64,000 bases of DNA from the NCBI GenBank assembly GCA_010279815.1, contig QEOQ01000204.1:818297-882296 (forward strand), in the 5' to 3' direction. The translations under genes and the position numbers were made by a program. Positions 34,981 through 52,800 of the stretch are shown here, piece after piece. Position 1 is the stretch's first letter. Every line of letters begins with the position of its first letter. A model generated the notes under the pieces. It saw only the letters and a list, made by a program, of their open reading frames with translations. It made no database searches and was not told where the DNA came from. This DNA is from Brachionus plicatilis (taxonomy: Eukaryota > Rotifera > Eurotatoria > Ploima > Brachionidae).

Positions 34981-37900
34981 GACTGTAAGGTTTTTTTTCA
35001 AGTTTGTAAGTGATGAGTCACCTCAAAAAAATTTCCATTTAATACAAAAAGTCAAAACTAGAGAAATCGAGACTGACGTAATCACAATGTCTTAAAAAAT
35101 TGTTCAAATAGATAAAAAATATCAGGCAGAATTTAAAAATACAGTCACAACAAATTTTTAATTATTTTTTTTAATCAAAAATTTAATTCAATATTTTAAT
35201 CCAAAGAAAATTAGCAAAGCAACAAAAAAAATTTGATTTTAATCTTGATTTAATAAATTAGGAAAAATTAAGGTTAAATTAATTAATTCAGATAAAATTA
35301 GATTAAACCTAAAAATACGTAGGCTAAAACAATCTTGTTCTCAAACTTAATTATTTTTGAAAAAAAAATTTTTCAAAAATAATTTGGTATTAGAACTGAA
35401 TTGGAGAATTTCCATAAAATTAGCCGATTTTGTTTCCTTGATTGAAATTAGCTTTCTTTTGATTCTTTAAATAAAATAATTGATTCTTAAATGAAATTTA
35501 AAGGTTTCGGCTTGCTATACTCATTCTTTATTTTATAATTATTTGAAATAAACGGAATTCCTAAATACTCGTTTGAAAGAGATTGCTCTTCCATAAAAAT
35601 TTTTAAATGCTGTCTAAGTGAATTCAGTAAGAAATTTTATAAATTAATGAAATCTTCATAAAAATGTTTAAGTAAATTAAATTAATTAAACAACGAAAAA
35701 AATTTCTATATATTAACATTAAAGAAAACAAAAAGGGAAAACATTGAAAAATAGCCCTGGATCTTTTTCCATTATAAATTTTAATTCAAAAAAAATTCAT
35801 AATATAAAATTATATTTATTGCGGACATTATTTTTATCCTCTTTTATTTTAATGAGTTTATTTTTGATTTTAAAAGAAAAAGTTTAATTAAAATTAATTT
35901 TGTAAAACATAATATCTATATATCTATATAGATTTTAATTTTTTTTTTGATACATTTTCTTTTTACAGAATAAATTTATTAAGAAATAAAATTAAATCTT
36001 AATAAAATAAAGCTTTGAAAACGGTTTTCAAGAATTTCTTCCATGTTTTTATAAGCAGTTTCATAAATGGATTCTTAATGAGCTGAACTCTTTATTTCTT
36101 TTTTCAAAACTTATGAAATCGACGATTTTAAAAGGATATTAATTTTACCGCGTTTTCTAGTTCCCGAGTAATTTGCTTATTAAATATTAAACAATCATTG
36201 TATTGATTAGTTTTTATAAAATTTGACATTCAATAAGCGAAATGAAAAGATCAAAAATTTCTTTTGTTAAAATTAAATATGATATGATTGTTCATTTTCT
36301 ATAACTATTTAAAGAAAATAACAATCGTGAAAATAAAATTTTTTCAGCTAATTGAAAGATAATTTTAGTTGACTTTTTTTAATTTTTTTTTTTCGCAAAA
36401 TTAAACAAATTGCTTTAAGCAAGCTTAAGTAATTTGATTAAGATCTAGCTAAAAAAAGTCAAAGTTTCCTGTCTTACTATATCAAAACTAAACTCTATTT
36501 TTTTGTTATCTAAAAATAAAATCAATTTTTAAAAATATTTCTTAAGAACAGATTTAATCGAAACATCATGTTGTGCAATCTATTTTTAGGATTGGTATAA
36601 AATTTTTAAACATTCTCTAATTTCAGACACTTTTTGGTTAAATTCATTGAAAACTTATTCTCTATAGAATACTTATCAAAAATTGCTCTCTGATTAATTA
36701 AAAAAAAACTACTAGCATTTTTTTAAAATCAATATTTTTTTGCAAAAGTTTTTAATCGAAAATTGCAATTTTATATATCAAAAAATTGTTATCATTAGTA
36801 TTATCTTCAAAATTAATTATGATTGTTTAAGTTATCATTGAAATTTGAAAAATGTCCACTTTAACGACTAAAACCAAAAAAAAAGAATTAAAAAGATTTT
36901 TTTAAAATTATTCTATACGAAATAAAAAATGAATAATTTAACTTTAAAATAAAATAATTGAATATTTCAAACTCTTTTTTTGGGATACCTTATCAATCAA
37001 AATAATATTCTTGATGTGGAAATTGTTCTAATTCAAATGAAATAAAATTATTAAATTAACAATTTATAACAAATTCTTTTCTTAGATTATAAAATAATTA
37101 TAAAAAAATGTTGCTAATTTAATAATTTTGAAAAATTTGGTTTAGCCTTATTGTGATCTTTTTTAAAGACTTAAAAGTCTGAAATAAAGAAAACATAAAA
37201 ATACATGCTAAATGGAAAAATTTAATCATACATTCCGATTTTTTTCTAACAAATTAAATCCTTGGATTTCTTAAAAAAATTAATCCCAATTTTTTTCTCA
37301 ATTTGATTCTATGGACTAGAGAATAACAATATTAGACATTAGAAAAAAAAAATTTATTTAGGTCCCACTATAACTAGTATTTGAGTATATGTATTTTGTT
37401 ATATAAAGTCAAGTTAAATATTAGTTATTGTAGAAAAAAATGAAAAAAATAATGATAAAATAATTAATATGATTATGCCACATAAATGGAATTAGAAAAT
37501 TTGTAAGATTTGAGCAAATTGCGGATTATTTAAAGAAAACTGTAAATAACATTAGAAATAAAATTTTCAATTAACTTTTAGACAACATAAATGCTACTTT
37601 ATTAAATTCTTTTCTCTAGACAAAAAATCAAAAGCAAATAGCATCAAACAAGTGTGATTAGCAATGATTATTTTGAAATTATGAAAATTTGGCAAATATC
37701 AAGTTTGAGCGTATTAGACTTATTAGATCTATTATTTTCCAGATTTTTTTGCTTAACCAATTTTATTTGTGTTATCTTAATAAAAGAATACACACATAAA
37801 ATAATTTAATATTTTATTTAATTCTTATTTAATTTTTAATTGTTTCGTGAAAAACTGTTTATCTAATAACTGTTCATTTAAATTGTCTTTTTGTGATTGA

Positions 37901-40521
37901 ATATTCTCTATATATTTTTTTAATTTAATTTTTCTCTCACAAATCAGATTAAAACTAAACACATTTTTGATATCTGATTCTATAAAGCAATGAAATAATT
38001 CTGTTTATTTACGCACATCCAAAACACCAAATTTGAGCTTATTTTAAAATAAATAAATATATTGACATATTTTTTAAAAATAATAAAATCATGATCGATA
38101 TTTATTATTAAATAAAAAGAATCAAGATTAAATGCATCCTTTAATTAAATTTTCAATTAAATTTTGCGGATTATTAAAAAAAATTAATTTTAATAACAAA
38201 TTGAACAAAAATTGAAGTTTCCATTAAATTTTAAACTGTATTTTTTTTTGTATCCCTAAATTAAATTGTAATCTCGGAACTGATTAGAAAGCTTATAATG
38301 AAAATTAAAAAAAAGGGATGCTTTTCAAATCAGAAAAAAAACAGTAAAATCTATTCAAATATTTTCATCTACATCAATTCCAAGCCTTTTGAAATTGTTT
38401 AATAAAAAAAATTTGATTAAGAAAATAAGTATCAGAACGAGATTGAACTTAATATCTAGAAAAAAGACTTGAAAACGGCTTCGAATTTCAATCGATATGA
38501 AAAATAAAGTTTAAAATAATTATAGAATCCTAAAGATAACAAAAGAATGTTAATAAGAGAAAATTTTCTTTAAATATTTTTTTACCAAAAATATTAAAAA
38601 TATCAAAAGAATACTTTTGGAAATTTTTTAATTTTGAATAAAATGTGATTTTTTTCAAAGCGTAAATATAATCTGTGAAATAATCAATTTTTTTCAGAAA
38701 TCAAATTTGTCAGGAAATTTCTTCAGGCACAATCAATTATTACCAAAAAACTCGATTTAAGTAATGATCAAATATTCTCTCTTACCCTTTTATCTATCTA
38801 GAATATAAAAAATTATGAAAAATTTCAAAATTTTTAGTTATAGTTTAGCTAACGTATTAATAGTACTAATGTTTAATTTTACGAAAATAATGAAATAAAT
38901 TTAAAATAAAGAGTTTTACTTCTTAAATATATGGATTATTCCAATATCGTATTTGCATGCTTAGCATTTCCTTCTGATTGATAATTTTAGTCTCGACCGC
39001 TAACTAAATATAAATGAGACCGATTTGAGCGCAAGTAAGATGAAAGTACGAAATTCTTTCCCATTATTTGATTGACTTAATTTTTTTTCAGAATTATAAT
39101 TTTATGAAAGTTTACTGGCTTTAAATTTTGATACAATATTATAATTAAAAAATATTCTGTCATTTACGGTTAAAAAATTAATTATAGATATTATTTTAAT
39201 TACTTAAAGAAATTTGATACTATTAAATAAAGATTATGAGAATCTTTAAAATTCTGCATAGAGTTTTCATGAAATCTCTTACAATACCACTTCTTTTTTT
39301 TCTCTTTTTTTAATAAAGAAACATGAAAAAATTAATTTTACTTTTTCTTTAGCAGTTTGAAGAACCAGCATTGTCTATAATAGAAATAAAAAGCTCAAGT
39401 CATTATTTTTACAAAATTTACATAATTTTTATATCAATTTTTATCGTACAAGACAACCTAAAAAAAATAGCAAAATTCTTGTATGATTTGTTTCATCCAA
39501 CTTTCCAAATTTTGGGTTGTTTTTTATAAATCAATAAGCAATATAATAAAGCAGTTTTAAAAAATATTTATATTCTCTTTTTATAAATAAAATGTTTTTA
39601 CAATTTCAAATTGAATTTGGCGTAAAAAGGCAAATTTATAGCAAAAAATTAAAATATAAAAAAGCAGAAACTGTATTTTTTTAAAAAATTTCAAATAAAC
39701 AAAAATGATTTCTAAAAACTATTTTTCGACTTCTAATAGATTTACCTTATAAAATTCAGAGTTGATTTGATCATTTATTACGGCAAATTCTAAAAATAAA
39801 ATCAACCTGGTATTATTTAAGAAAAATCTTCTTAAATTTAAATGAAATTTATTAAAACCTTATCATAAAGTTCAAAAACTCGAAAATTTCTGATTATTCA
39901 ATTACATGTTAATTTTGGTATATAAGCTATAATAAAAAGCATATTTTTATTACAAATATTTTTTATTTTTTTCTTACGAAAAAAATTCGAGTGATTCAGT
40001 AAATAGTATTTTACCAAATTTTACATCAATTTTCGAAAATTGACAAAGTTTTACCATAATCACGTAAAATAATCTAAAATACTAAAATTGAATAATCAAG
40101 AATTTACGAAAATTTTCTAAAATTATCATAATTTTCTAGCATTTAATTTTAGAGAAACATTTCATAAAATTATATGCAAACAATATGTCTCGCTCGGTAT
40201 GGAGATTATAAGCAAATTGAGGCGAAAAAAGTTAAATTTTAATATCAGTATAAAGTCAAATTTTTTCCAACACTTAATAATATTGTAGAAAAAAAAGTTA
40301 AAATACTGAAGTTTAAAGAGAATTCATGGCCAAAATAACACCCAGGTTAGTCATAGAGGCGCAAGGTTACGTGACCAAAAACAATTCAGTGCTTTTAAAA
40401 CAATATCTCGAATAAAGTATGTTAAGTTAGGAAAACTATCTAAAAGGTGATTTATCAATACTTTGATCTTAATAAAACAAGTTTAACAAAATAACTGAAG
40501 AAAACAAAAATGCTGCAAAAC

Positions 40522-40588
40522 TAATTACTGGATAATTTTCATTTCCTAAATTATATTTTAAATAAAAAATAAATAAATAATTACTGGA
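40522..40588 (+). mobile_element. Very short LINE-tail insertion with target duplication
   Basis: The 45-bp insert 40533-40577 is flanked by an exact 11-bp repeat, taattactgga (40522-40532 and 40578-40588). Its end, tatattttaaataaaaaata plus aataaa, is the same tail as the insertion at 14353-14442. It is a second, shorter 5'-truncated copy of one retrotransposon family. Confidence 0.8.
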
Positions 40589-40880
40589 AGAACGGAAAAA
40601 TAATTAATTCAAATTTAAATAATAGAACCTTTGAAGAAAATTTTAGTTTTAAAAAGCCCTAATTTTGCCTGAAAATTAGAAATTCCATTAAAAAGAGTAA
40701 AGTCAAGTAAAAATAAGATACAGCACTATGTCGACTACTAAATAAAACTAAATTTTACCCAGTTCTACTGAAACTTTGACGAAACGAGGTGGATAAGGTC
40801 TTTTAGCCTATTTTTATTTGACAACAGCCTATTTTCAGAATCTAATTATTAAGCGAAAAATTTCACACAGGATGTTTTCG

Positions 40881-41225
40881 GGTTTTGTGAAATTCAGTAA
40901 AAATTGATAAAAAGAACAGAAACAAATAATAAAAGATTGTAAAACTTTTTTCCTCTCAGATTACGACATTGTCCAACTTTCAAAGTTGCATCAGCTAACA
41001 AGGTCTGCAAAACTCTGCAAATTTAGCAGAAATTAGATTTCTATGTGTTCAAGCGCAGTGCATTTTGTAGAGATTTTGCACATCATTAGCAGACTTTGAC
41101 AGGTGATGCAACTATGAATGTTGCAAGATATTGCATTTACGGAACTAATTTTAATCTTTTAGCAAAAAAGTTGGTCAATTTTTTATCATTTTGTTCTGTT
41201 CTTTTTTACTAAACTTTAAAAAACC
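40881..41225. repeat. Palindromic MITE with shared core, variant arms
   Basis: The left end GGTTTTGTGAAATTCAGTAAAA and the right end TTTTACTAAACTTTAAAAAACC are inverted. The flanking 9-bp duplication atgttttcg is exact (40872-40880 and 41226-41234). The arms carry 'gttgcatcagc' and its complement, unlike the other subfamilies, but the centre has 'tctgcaaaactctgcaa' (41004-41020) as they do. No coding capacity. Confidence 0.8.
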
Positions 41226-41564
41226 ATGTTTTCGGTAAAGTAAAATTTTTGGCTAAAAAATTTTAAATGTGCAATTAAATTTGAATGGGTTTTTTACAAA
41301 TTCCAATTCTGTTTCAAAAATTTTAAAGTAAAGCTGTGAAATGCTATGAAGATATAAAAATCTGCGATTAAATTTAATTATGCATTTAAAAATGTTCTGA
41401 TTAAATTTGAAAAATGAAATTTGATCAAAATTTATACTTTACCATATTTTTATTAATAAGTAAAAAAATAATTTTAATTAATACTAATTAAATAAAAATA
41501 ATTCAAATTGAACTGAACCACTTTTTATTCATAATATATTGACAAAAAATTTTTAATAAAAAAT

Positions 41565-41846
41565 TACCGTATTCCCTCCCTTGTTAGATATTGCAGTCTC
41601 ATAACCCGAATAAAAATGAACTTATTAATTTAATAAATTAATTAATTTTAATTTTTTGAAAAAATTCAATCTTTAATACCCCATCAAACTTAAAAATATT
41701 AATGCTGACTCAAAGTTTAAAACAAATTCTAAAAGCATTCGGTGTAAGTTAAGAATGTTTTGACATGGGCGAGATGGTGTTTGTTTAATGCACCAAAGCT
41801 GTGTTTCTGTCTATGAGACTGCAATATCGAAAAAGGGAATGAGGTA
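41565..41846. repeat. Palindromic element with TACC..ATTCCCT ends
   Basis: taccgtattccctcccttgt at 41565 and, inverted, the sequence ending agggaatgaggta at 41846. The sub-ends 'gatattgcagtctcata' pair almost perfectly with 'tatgagactgcaatatc'. About 280 bp. No clear target duplication. It does not share the core of the other MITEs. Confidence 0.6.
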
Positions 41847-42657
41847 GATCTACTTGATAAGAAATCTAAATTTTTCTTGTTAAAATCGTTAAATCTATTT
41901 AAAAAAGTCAACCTCCAGGTCTAAAACAAATTTCAAATATTTCTTACTTAGAACAAAGTTGAATTTGATTAAGAGTTTTTCATATCTATAAGTATCTAGA
42001 ATTCTATTGTTAAGCAAAAAATCCGCATAAAAATTATTGTTATAAAAAATTTCAATAGAATTACGAATAGAAAAAGCAGATAATTAAAAGAAATTACTGA
42101 TGATTTTTTTAAATAAAGCCTCTTGGATATATTCTAATGTGATTCTCCAGGCATTTTTTATATAATCCGATTTTCAGAAGCATCCTCTTTAAATAATCCA
42201 AATTAATACTATAAAAATAATTTTTTTGCCAAAAAGACTTTCCAAGCAAAATTTTAATAGAAAAAAATCTTAATTAATTTCCATAAAACATTTGAATATT
42301 TTTGAGGTGTATAATTGTATCCAACGGATCGAACTCTTTTCTTATTAATTCATTTTTTAAAATAACAATTAAGAATTTTAATTTTCCGAAATAAGTGCAG
42401 CATTTAAATTCTAATTTTAAATATTTACTTTAATTTTGTTCCTAAAAATGAATGCACTGAAATTCAAATAATTATTACAAGAGTTTAGTCAAGGGCTTCG
42501 TTTAAATTAATGTATAAAAAAATTAATTAGTGACAGATCTGTGGATATTGTTACTGCATCAGAAAACACAAATTAAGATGCTTTTATTCGAATATTTTTT
42601 TTTTAATTTTTATTCTACGGTTACTAAGTGTCACCTTTCTTTAGCGTCTCAGTCTAG

Positions 42658-42993
42658 GGCATTGTGAAGTTTGGTACAAAAATGAAAAACACAATATGAA
42701 AAATGCCAAAGCTTCTGAAGGACCAAAGCATGTTCTGTAAATTGTAGCAACTGATACATCCTTTGTACCACCAGTATACTGATTCTGCAAAACTCTGCAA
42801 TACATCTGTAAAACTCAGAAAATTGAAAATTTGGCATATTAAATTATATCAAAAATCCAATTCAACTTTAAGTGGTGGTACAAAGGATGTATCAGTTGCT
42901 CCAAATTAAAGAACATGTTTTGGTCCTTCATAACTTAAGCTTTGGAATTTTTAATAATGCGTTTTTGATTTTTGTACCAAAATTCACAATGCC
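42658..42993. repeat. Palindromic MITE, subfamily B, copy 1
   Basis: Ends GGCATTGTGAAGTTTGGTAC and GTACCAAAATTCACAATGCC are inverted. An exact 9-bp duplication, tcagtctag, flanks it (42649-42657 and 42994-43002). The arms contain ggaccaaagcatgttct and gcaactgatacatcctttgt with their complements. The centre carries 'ttctgcaaaactctgcaa' (42783-42800). Two short ORFs here are palindrome artefacts. Confidence 0.88.
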
Positions 42994-43237
42994 TCAGTCT
43001 AGGCCCAATTACGGTAGTGTGAACGCCCAAGCAACTTCAAACAACAGAATCAAATGATATAATTAAAAACAGAAAATTAAATTTTGTTTTATTTTGGATA
43101 TTTCAGATAAAAAAAAATAATTATCGTAAAAAAATAATTAAAATAATATTATCTTAAAATTATCTGGTAAGACTTTAATCTAGAAAATGACTGGGTCACT
43201 AGAATTTAAAATTTTAAAATAAAGGGCTGTAAAAGAC

Positions 43238-46919
<3,682 letters not shown>

Positions 46920-49813
46920 TTTCTGCTTTTTTCTAAATTTGATTCAAACAATTTTAAAAAGAAAAAAAGAAAATTTTATTAAAATGATGAAATTTTTCAG
47001 CTTGAGTTTGAATTTTAGTCCTTTAGAGGAAGCAAAATTAACATTTTGAATTCTGTTTAAGTTTTTTTATTTGTATGAAAATTTGAAAGAAAACTTGGAA
47101 CAATCTTAATGATATTTGATTAGAAATTATTAAAATTTATTTTTATATCGAACTAGCGAATTCATAATGTAAATAAATTGGCCATTTTTGGTTAATCTAA
47201 TGTTGAATCGGCTCTAAAAAAATTTAGATTTATTTAAATGATATCCAAAAATTATGCTCTCGCTGGATTAGATGCATCGATTAAAAAAAAGTTTTTCATT
47301 AACACATTTTGAACATGAAATAAAAAGATGATTAGTTTTAAATTAATTTATTTAAATTTGAGCAATACTAATTTTCCATGGTAACTACAAGCTCTGGAAT
47401 CTTTAATTTGATCATCGCCGCCAAAAATCTTTCCTTGATCTAATCTTAATTTTTCTCAGTCAAATTCTTACAAAAGTATATCTTATATTATCCTAGGTAA
47501 TTAAATTTTAAGAGTCGACAGCTTAAATATTTAGATTTAAAAAATAAAGGTAATAAATTTGATGATAACAACGAACGATTGGTAACAAAAGTTTCATATC
47601 AAGAAAAATTCTTTTAAATATACTTTATTTTTAGGTTCATAATATTGAATAATAAAGAGTATTTATGATTCTGGAATATTTTATCAAACTTTAAAACAAA
47701 CTTTCTATAAAACATTAAATTTAACTCGTTAATCTTTTATCTGGTACGACCAGTAAGAATTATAAAAAAATTCTTTAACCAAAAATTAAATTTTACTAAT
47801 AATTTAAAAAAATGTTTTTCCATTTAATTTAATAATTTAATTAAATAAATGCCTCATTTAACTTTTGTAAACAAAATTCCTCAAATTCCATTTCTGCTTC
47901 ATAAAGACTTTCATTTACATATGACTGACATATTTTTAAATTTGGTCCATTTTTACATTGGGCCAAAATTTTACGGAAATAAATTTCTTAAGAATCTATT
48001 TGGCATAAACCATGATCTAAAAATATTTTTCCTGTTTTAGATCTCAAATCTATATAAAAAATTTATTTTAAGTTTTGATAAAAATCACAAGTAAAATTTC
48101 AAATCTATTTAAATAATAATGCGCATAACAACGCTTAAAAGCTGTTGAAAATTCAAATCTGTTTAAAGACTGTCTAAAAAATAATTTTTTGGGTTAAAAT
48201 CTTAAAGATGCCATAAATTAGACGCCAGCATTACGACTTATATTATCTCATAGTTATATAATATTAATTAATTTTAATATTAAATTTCCCAGGTGTAGCA
48301 TTTAAATTTAGAAATTATTCGAAAAATTAGCTTGGCATTTGATAATAATCTTGCTGGAATAAATAGTTTTGACTAGTGCCTATTGATTCACCAAAAATCT
48401 CACCGAAATTATATTTACTTTTTAAAATAAAATTCACTAATATTTGAACATAGAAAACGCGTGCTTTTGATTACTAAAAGCTTATCAAAAATTTTGAAAC
48501 TTTGAAATTTCTATCACTCATTCATTAGAAGCTCCTTTAAAAATAAGCAAGTAAATTTTATGAAATAGACTTAAATTGCTTTTCTATCTTATTAATATTT
48601 TTCGAATAAAATTTTAATAGTTTTTCAAGATTAGAATTTAGACTGGTAAAAGTAATCATGTACGCTTAGAGTATTAAAAATGTTTTTTTTAACATAAAAT
48701 AATTTTGATTAAAATGCAAAAAAAAATTTAGATTTCTTAGACATAACGTGACATTTTAAAGGTAAATGAATTTTTAGTTACAATAGTTAAAACTTTTTAA
48801 AAAATAACACCAAAAATAGTTTTTAAAAAAATATTATTTAAACGCCTTTGATGAACAAAAGAAGAAAAAAAACTTAATTGTTATAACAAAATTCTTTATT
48901 AAAAAATAGATTCCGGATTGAAAGCTTAATGGCGTTGCTTCAGGAAAATTCAATACATTTTTAATTTGAAAAGAATTTATTAGAGATAAAAAATTAAATT
49001 TAAAAATTCATACTATAGCCTTCCTACTGCCCTTTTAAATTATTCGTAATCTTGATGATATTTTAAGGTATTTTTTTTAATTTCTCTTATAGTTAAAAGT
49101 TTTCAAACTGTATTGAATCTAGGTTTCTATAATCACAACAATATATAATAATCATAACATATTGAAAATAAATAAATCTAGAATATTGTTATCAAAATAT
49201 TAAACTTTGCATTATTAACATTTAAAGCTTAAATAACTCTATTATTATTTATAAAAATATGCTAGATAATTAAAAAAAAAACAGAAGCTATTTATCTTTT
49301 GACTAAACATTTATTTTGAATTTTTTCATAAGATTTTTTATATTCAAATTAAATTTTTCAATCACTTGTTTAAAAAAAATATCCCACAAATTTAATGAAT
49401 CAATCAACTAATTGAATCATTTTATTGATTTATTTTTTAAGAAATTATTTTCTAAAATCTATTGAATTTTATTTTATTTGTTTGAGTAGTAGTATTATAA
49501 TAGTTGATGATATTATAAATTCGTATTCTATAATTTATTCTTATTTTCTGTTCTTTTAAAATTTCAAACCCATGTAATTCGAGTAAAAAATAAGACTAGT
49601 GTAAAAATTATTTAATAGCGTGTTTAAAATTTAAATGAAGGTTAAAAAAGATGTAAATGTTTTCAGTTTAAAAAAGGGTCAAAATGACACCCTGCGTTTT
49701 ATTAGGGTGGATGATCTAGAAAAAGCAAAAAAAATTATAATTTTGAATTTTATTTTTGGTTAATTTAGATTAAAAGTTGTTCAACTTAAACTAAAAAAAA
49801 AGATAAAATGATC
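46920..49813. other. Intergenic between the two NT5C2 copies
   Basis: AT-rich; no gene seen. It should hold the copy 1 promoter and the 3' untranslated region of copy 2 (minus-strand AATAAA near 49748). I see no remnant of a third nucleotidase copy here. Confidence 0.5.
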
Positions 49814-52800
49814 CTATTTTTCAACTAGAGTTGAGTTATTTGGATTCGAAACATGCTTTGAATTCGATACTGTTCTTTTAATTCTATGACTCTTGGAATC
49901 AGAAAATGGATCTTCAGGATTGACTGTTGACTCATGTGGCATCTTAAAAAGAAAATTTATTTTCACTGACTTTTAAAGTTGGAAAACAAAACCAATTGAG
50001 GCGCTGCTTTGAACAGATAAAAAAAGGGGTAATGAAGCAAATTTAGACACGTAGATGAATAAATATCAGCATATCGAGTGACTTGTGATGCAAAATAGGT
50101 TTGTTGTGATCCTTGAGCAAAATTTTAACTCAATTGATTGATATTTTTTTTAATTACCTGTTCTAAAAGTACTTCCAAAATACGAATAAGACATATCAAT
50201 TTGATGAATCAAACTCTATGATAAAACTTTATTTTTTATTAATCATCAAAATTATATTACCTGAATTTTTTCCTTAATATTTGATATATCAGGACAATCT
50301 TTAGAAGAACTGTCAAAATTTCTAAAAAAAAAAATGCTGAAATCGAATTACTAGAAAAATGTTTTGAATACAAGTTTACATCAACATAAAGGACAGTTCA
50401 TCGTTTAAGTGATTCATTTGTGTATAAAGATCATTTTTTTCGGTGTAAATACTCAATTCCTTAGAAAGCTCTGGCACTATCAAAAAAGTGTGCCAAGCTC
50501 TGACTTTTTTAGATTTAATAATATCTCCAAAAATATGATCTCCAACATAAAGTACATCTTTGCCATGAGAATTAATCAACTTTGAAAAAACTTCCACATT
50601 TCCACCAGAGTATACTCTATTGGTTAAAAGAGGTCCTGCATGAGATCCAATGTTTTTGCCATAAGTCTCAATATTAATTTCCTTCAGCATTGTTCCTTCG
50701 GCGAAAAATAATGGCTTGTGCGCATCAACCACAATATAATCAAAATATGATCTCCAATTTCGATTAGGCTCAATTTCATCAAGTAAATAACTCATTATTT
50801 TCTTTAAAAAATTAGTCATATTTTTAAAGCTTTAGGATTTAAATTTATAGCTTACATTTGCGTAGTTATAGTCAGAATTAGTTAACAAAAAACTTTTCGC
50901 ATTGTTATCTCGTATTCTTTAATAAAAAATTAAGTTTTTGGCCATGAGATTTAAATATTTTACCACATTTTTAAGAAAAAAATTGCGAAAAAATAATTTT
51001 AATCAAATTAATCGAAAATCTACTACTACTTACATTAAGTAATAAAAATAAATGCTTTTAACTTTTTTAAAAAAAGCATTGAATACTCTTTGGATATTTA
51101 ATTCTTTATAAGAATCTAACTCAAATTTAATAAGTAAAAACTTTTTTGATAAATTTATCGAATTTATCTGAATAAATGGTCGTAAAAAATTTCTGTCGTC
51201 GGTATTACAATATTCCTTATTTTTCTAATTTTCTAAATAAAATTGTGGTAGTTTGTTAAATTTTTAGTATTTGAACTATTTTTTATTGTTATTTGTTACC
51301 TATTTAATAAAAGAGCCAAACGATCATCTTTGACTATAAACTTCTCAACATTTTCTATAACTTTCTTTTGTATTCTATTCTTAAAATCAAATGAATTAGA
51401 AAATAATATGAATCAATTCTGTTTCACATTATTATGTCTTTCAAAACTCAAATAAAAGACATTTTCGAGTTTAAATTATTCAGTAATATACGAGTTTTTC
51501 AAAATTTTGAAATTGTAGATATCCAAGAAGATTTTTTTTCAAAAATAAGATATTCCAGTCAGCCTTCAATCATAAATCTTTAATTCAGAAATTTCAAAAT
51601 CCCGATAAAACTAATTTAATTTAATTTAATTTATTACAAAATAACGCCAGGCTCGGCGATGTTAAAAATTAAAATAAAGAAACCATTATATTTTTAGAAT
51701 TTTAAAGTTATATCTTTTAAAACTATACTTCTCTTTTTTTAAAAAAAATTAGAGGACTGTTAAACTTCAATATCAGAACATAAATTGAAGATTAGACATA
51801 CCAAAAAAAAATAAAAGTGAAAAAAAAATTGCATTGAAAAATTGAAATATTTTAATTCAAAATTGTTTTATGTCTGATCCAAGCGGTTAGCAGAGTTGCT
51901 TAAAAGTCCCAAAAAAAAGTCCAAGTCATTTAAAAAAAAATGTCCAAGCCCGGACTTTTTTTTTTAAAAAGTCCGGGCTTGGACTTGGCTTGAGACTTGT
52001 GACATTTAAACAACTCTGGCGGTTGGAATCTAAAAATTTCATTAATTGATCTACTTTATATAAGGTTGCTTGAGACCATATAAGATAATTCATTAAATAT
52101 CACAATAATTTTTTACTAAAAGTCGTAGATTTATATGAATTAAATTTAGAACTTAAATGCTAGTTCATTTTTTTTCAATTTAATTTTGTAATTTTTTAAT
52201 TTTCATTAAAATTTTATGTTAGTAATTTATAATAGAAAGATTGTAAAGCGTTAATTTTGATATTTTTAATAATCTGGATTACAGAATATCTGAAATTTGT
52301 TATCCGGCACGATTTTAAATTAGTCGGATTAATGGTGTCTGTCTATCATTATTATTATTATTATTTATTGAAATTAAAGGCCAATAGACAGAAAAAAAAT
52401 AGAAAAATTATTAAGTAAAAAACTTCTAGTTATACAAAAATATTATGTACATTTAATTAAATTAATTAAAATTAAGTGACAAATTTTTTTTCAATCTTGA
52501 GACCAAATGTCTTGACCTAATACTGAAGCGACTTCTAGTAAAAAATTAAGAAAATGAGTTTGTAAAAATTTAGAATTTGGTAATAAAAAAATTGAGAAAG
52601 CTTTAAAATTACTGTGACATATTGATATTCGATTGATGCACGAACGTCTTGGTACATTGCTTTGTATGAAATAAACAAATTTCCATTTGAAACACCAGTG
52701 TCTTTACTTGAATAAGATTTAAATCAAAATTTTATTTTTTAAATAGTTGTATAAACCATTCGTAATCCTTTGAGGTTGAAAAATAGTTGACTATGCATGC

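Larger units (their letters stand above)
31871..43237. other. 11-kb gene-poor stretch with transposon debris
   Basis: No host gene recognised. It holds a pogo-like relic and MITE (33.9-35.0 kb), a LINE tail (40.5 kb) and three MITEs (40.9, 41.6 and 42.7 kb), listed separately. The 35.0-40.5 kb part is featureless AT-rich sequence to my eye. Confidence 0.5.

Noticed and set aside
42649..43057. ORFs on both strands around 42.7-43.0 kb
   Set aside because: Nearly the same peptide appears on both strands because the MITE is a palindrome; also repeated at 62654-62884.
47849..48040. 63-codon + ORF
   Set aside because: Hydrophobic I/L/F/K-rich frame of the kind that arises by chance in AT-rich DNA; no splice signals or homology seen.
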